DNA from: JANSWP01 sp041941305
Lineage (GTDB): Bacteria > Bacteroidota > Bacteroidia > Chitinophagales > Saprospiraceae
Reading direction: 5' to 3'
NCBI GenBank assembly: GCA_041941305.1
Contig: JBGTQJ010000014.1
Span: forward strand, 62,001 to 126,000
DNA length: 64,000 bases
Made by a program: the position numbers and the translations under genes. The notes below the pieces were generated by a model. That model ran no database searches, had not been told where the DNA came from, and worked only from the letters and a program-made list of their open reading frames with translations. Positions 62,238 to 64,000 of the stretch are shown in pieces. How positions within the stretch are numbered: the first letter of the stretch is position 1; each line of letters starts with the position of its first letter.

Positions 62238-64000
62238 TTAATCTTGAGGTTGAAACACAATTTTTGCAACATACATTTTTTTCTCCCCCGGAATAGCTAA
62301 CATATACATTCCTGGAGTAGCTTCCATGAATTTTATACTAGTCCTATCAGCATTTTTATTGAAATCAACTGCTACTTCCTTACCCCATATATTGGTACAC
62401 CTCAATCTCTGAAAATCCATATCCGGCTGATTGATAAAATGAATTTCTGAATTGGTGGGGTTTGGAAAAACAGCAAGCGGAACTGAGCTGAATTGTTTGT
62501 CAAAGATTGCCTCATTCACAGAATTAATCAGGGGAATCGTATCCCCACACCTCCAGCGAACATCGTAATCCAAATTCCTGAACTCAAACTCCGATATTGC
62601 ACCAAAATCAGTGCAAAAATTATCCTGATCACAGAAGGCTGTTTCCAAAAGATTTCCTCCGCAATCGTAGAACAAAACATCTTCCTCAAAGAGAAACATG
62701 GGTATAAAATCGGTAACGCATACCGTTCGGGTAAACATCACTTTGATTCCGCGGACATCCACAAAGCCTGATTCAGCGAAATATTGTTTGCAAAGTGTGT
62801 CAGGGCAGGGAATCCCCTCCAAAGTATCTGTTACCCAAGGGAAGTCTTCCAAATTATCCCACTCATCTCCGGTACACTGTACATTGCAAATGTTCAGAAA
62901 ACGGTCATAACTGGGATTGTTCTGCAAAATGGTATCTCCAAATGGACAGAAAAAAGCAATCTTTGCCTGAAGCGAATCAATTTGATTGTTGCTGAAATCT
63001 ACTTGTCCAAATTGCAGATTCAGCAACTTAGTGAGTTCAACTGGCAATTCACCAGTAAAGTCATTGTCATTTAGTCTCAATTCTTCAGCTTCACATAAAT
63101 CTCCAATGTCTGGAGGGATAAGATCTCCAATGGTGTTATGGCTAAAATCAATAACTCTTAAACCCATCCATTGTCCTATACTTTGAGGAATTGAGCCACC
63201 CAGCGTATTAACTGACAAATTAAGGTGTTCAATTAGTGGAATATTCAATTCCGGAATTGAGCCTGAAAATCCATTTTCAGATAAATCCAGGTATTTAATA
63301 AAGGGTGTTTGTAGATCAGGGATATCCCCTGTTATGGCATTGTGGGTAAGGATTAAAGTATCAAGCGTATTCAAATCCAATGCTGGAAGACTTCCATCCA
63401 GATTGTTATCAGTTAGGTCAATTTTATTCACACACCCAAAGACATCTGTCGTAATGCCATGCCAGGTTCCGATGGGCATATTGGGTTCAAACCAATTGGA
63501 TGAATTGGTCCAATTATCTCCTTCTGTGGCAATGTATAATTCCTCTAATTGTAGGGAATCAGCACTGCTCTCACATACTTGCACATGTATAGGAACACTT
63601 CTCAGTGTAATCCCAAAATAATTAGGGTTGGTGATAAAAGCTCTATAAAATCCGGCATCAGAAACCTGAATATCGGGGATGATTAATTGATTGCTATTTG
63701 GGTCATTGATTGGGTCTGGTGTCCAATTACCGCCATTTTTTTTCCAGGCATAATTGTTATCAGGAATGTTTTCATCTACCCCCAGGTCAATTACAATAGT
63801 TTCACCTGGTTGAACATAAAAGGTAGAATCAAATGGGATATCATTTTGTGGCCATATGAACAGCTCTCCCGTAACAGGAATAGTCAAAACTTCATTAACA
63901 AACTGAAAGGAATAATTATTAAAGTGAAGACTTAAATCGTCAAATGAATGTGATAACAGTTCTACTGGAAGGTTGCCGTTCAATTGATTATGGGATAAAT
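62238..64000 (-). CDS. Leucine-rich-repeat T9SS cargo protein (5' end outside the window)
   Basis: The frame stays open to the right edge; the last codons still read as an LRR (LSHNQLNGNLPVEL), so the gene is incomplete here. In order from the edge: LRR units, an Ig-like domain (WKKNGGNWTPDP ... VSDAGFYRAFI), a second LRR block with plant-type units (LTDNNLDGSLPAL, LSENGFSGSIPEL, LNDNDFTGELPVEL), a cysteine-bearing beta domain, and a T9SS type A sorting domain (LAVFPNPTNSEIHFIN ... AKIVFQP). This is a surface-displayed or released protein, probably for binding carbohydrate or protein targets. It is convergent with the anti-sigma candidate gene, with 147 bp between the stops containing a degenerate GACGGT repeat (62136-62167). 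Confidence 0.85.
   Translation of the reverse strand, partial: LSHNQLNGNLPVELLSHSFDDLSLHFNNYSFQFVNEVLTIPVTGELFIWPQNDIPFDSTFYVQPGETIVIDLGVDENIPDNNYAWKKNGGNWTPDPINDPNSNQLIIPDIQVSDAGFYRAFITNPNYFGITLRSVPIHVQVCESSADSLQLEELYIATEGDNWTNSSNWFEPNMPIGTWHGITTDVFGCVNKIDLTDNNLDGSLPALDLNTLDTLILTHNAITGDIPDLQTPFIKYLDLSENGFSGSIPELNIPLIEHLNLSVNTLGGSIPQSIGQWMGLRVIDFSHNTIGDLIPPDIGDLCEAEELRLNDNDFTGELPVELTKLLNLQFGQVDFSNNQIDSLQAKIAFFCPFGDTILQNNPSYDRFLNICNVQCTGDEWDNLEDFPWVTDTLEGIPCPDTLCKQYFAESGFVDVRGIKVMFTRTVCVTDFIPMFLFEEDVLFYDCGGNLLETAFCDQDNFCTDFGAISEFEFRNLDYDVRWRCGDTIPLINSVNEAIFDKQFSSVPLAVFPNPTNSEIHFINQPDMDFQRLRCTNIWGKEVAVDFNKNADRTSIKFMEATPGMYMLAIPGEKKMYVAKIVFQPQD

Noticed and set aside
1..64000. tRNA or rRNA genes
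   Set aside because: I saw no cloverleaf-like segment with T-loop consensus and no rRNA sequence in the gaps; a covariance search would be needed to exclude small RNAs fully.

Overview
The window looks like a chromosomal segment of a Bacteroidota bacterium, most likely of the Saprospiria (Lewinella/Haliscomenobacter-like). The grounds are: AT-rich DNA; several large secreted proteins ending in type IX secretion (T9SS) sorting domains; a PorU2-like C25 peptidase; a RemB/Wzi-like outer-membrane barrel; DUF4175, LytTR and Bacteroidota-type ECF sigma/anti-sigma genes; start sites without a clear Shine-Dalgarno; and TTG-N19-TAnnTTTG promoter elements. Taxonomy is inferred from gene content, not measured. 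A run of ten Ns at 22375-22384 shows that the sequence is a scaffold.

Layout. 1-11 kb: a Bax inhibitor-1/YccA membrane protein, a TraB/GumN protein, an orphan MoxR-type AAA ATPase, a secreted caspase-TPR protein, a secreted coiled-coil protein, a giant DUF4175 protein and a small P-loop kinase that looks 5'-truncated. 11-24 kb: an acyl-CoA oxidase-like enzyme, a T9SS-exported repeat protein, a gene-poor 0.9 kb stretch, an unknown helical protein, MscL, a PIG-L deacetylase and the scaffold gap. 22.5-29.6 kb: divergent genes for a RemB/Wzi-like barrel and a PorU2-like peptidase. 29.7-35.2 kb: a GT39-like membrane protein, a MATE exporter, an ABC half-exporter and a small membrane protein. 35.3-46.1 kb: a NahK-like sugar kinase, a PLP decarboxylase, a secreted metallophosphatase, GlyA, a LytS/LytTR two-component pair, a lipoprotein and a nitroreductase. 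46.4-58.2 kb: two cohesin-bearing T9SS cargo proteins, DedA, a MacB-like permease and an N-terminal fragment of an AMP-forming ligase. 58.4-64 kb: a secreted HExxH-TPR peptidase divergent from an ECF sigma factor and its membrane anti-sigma candidate, then a leucine-rich-repeat T9SS protein that runs off the right edge.

How it fits together. The common theme is the cell surface: five T9SS cargo proteins, a C25 peptidase of the sortase type, a gliding/capsule-type barrel, efflux and turgor channels, and two signalling modules (LytS/LytTR, ECF/anti-sigma). Between the genes lie several families of small inverted-repeat elements. The clearest is a set of GTAGCAC-flanked hairpins whose stems differ in sequence but stay paired.

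I found no CRISPR array, no rRNA or tRNA, no intact insertion sequence and no complete recognisable defence system. The most unusual items are the hairpin families, a 48-bp perfect palindrome, the terminator-like hairpin inside the kinase reading frame, the G-rich foldback at the scaffold gap, the secreted caspase-TPR protein, and the ECF/anti-sigma/metallopeptidase unit. None is strong enough on sequence alone to be called a new system.
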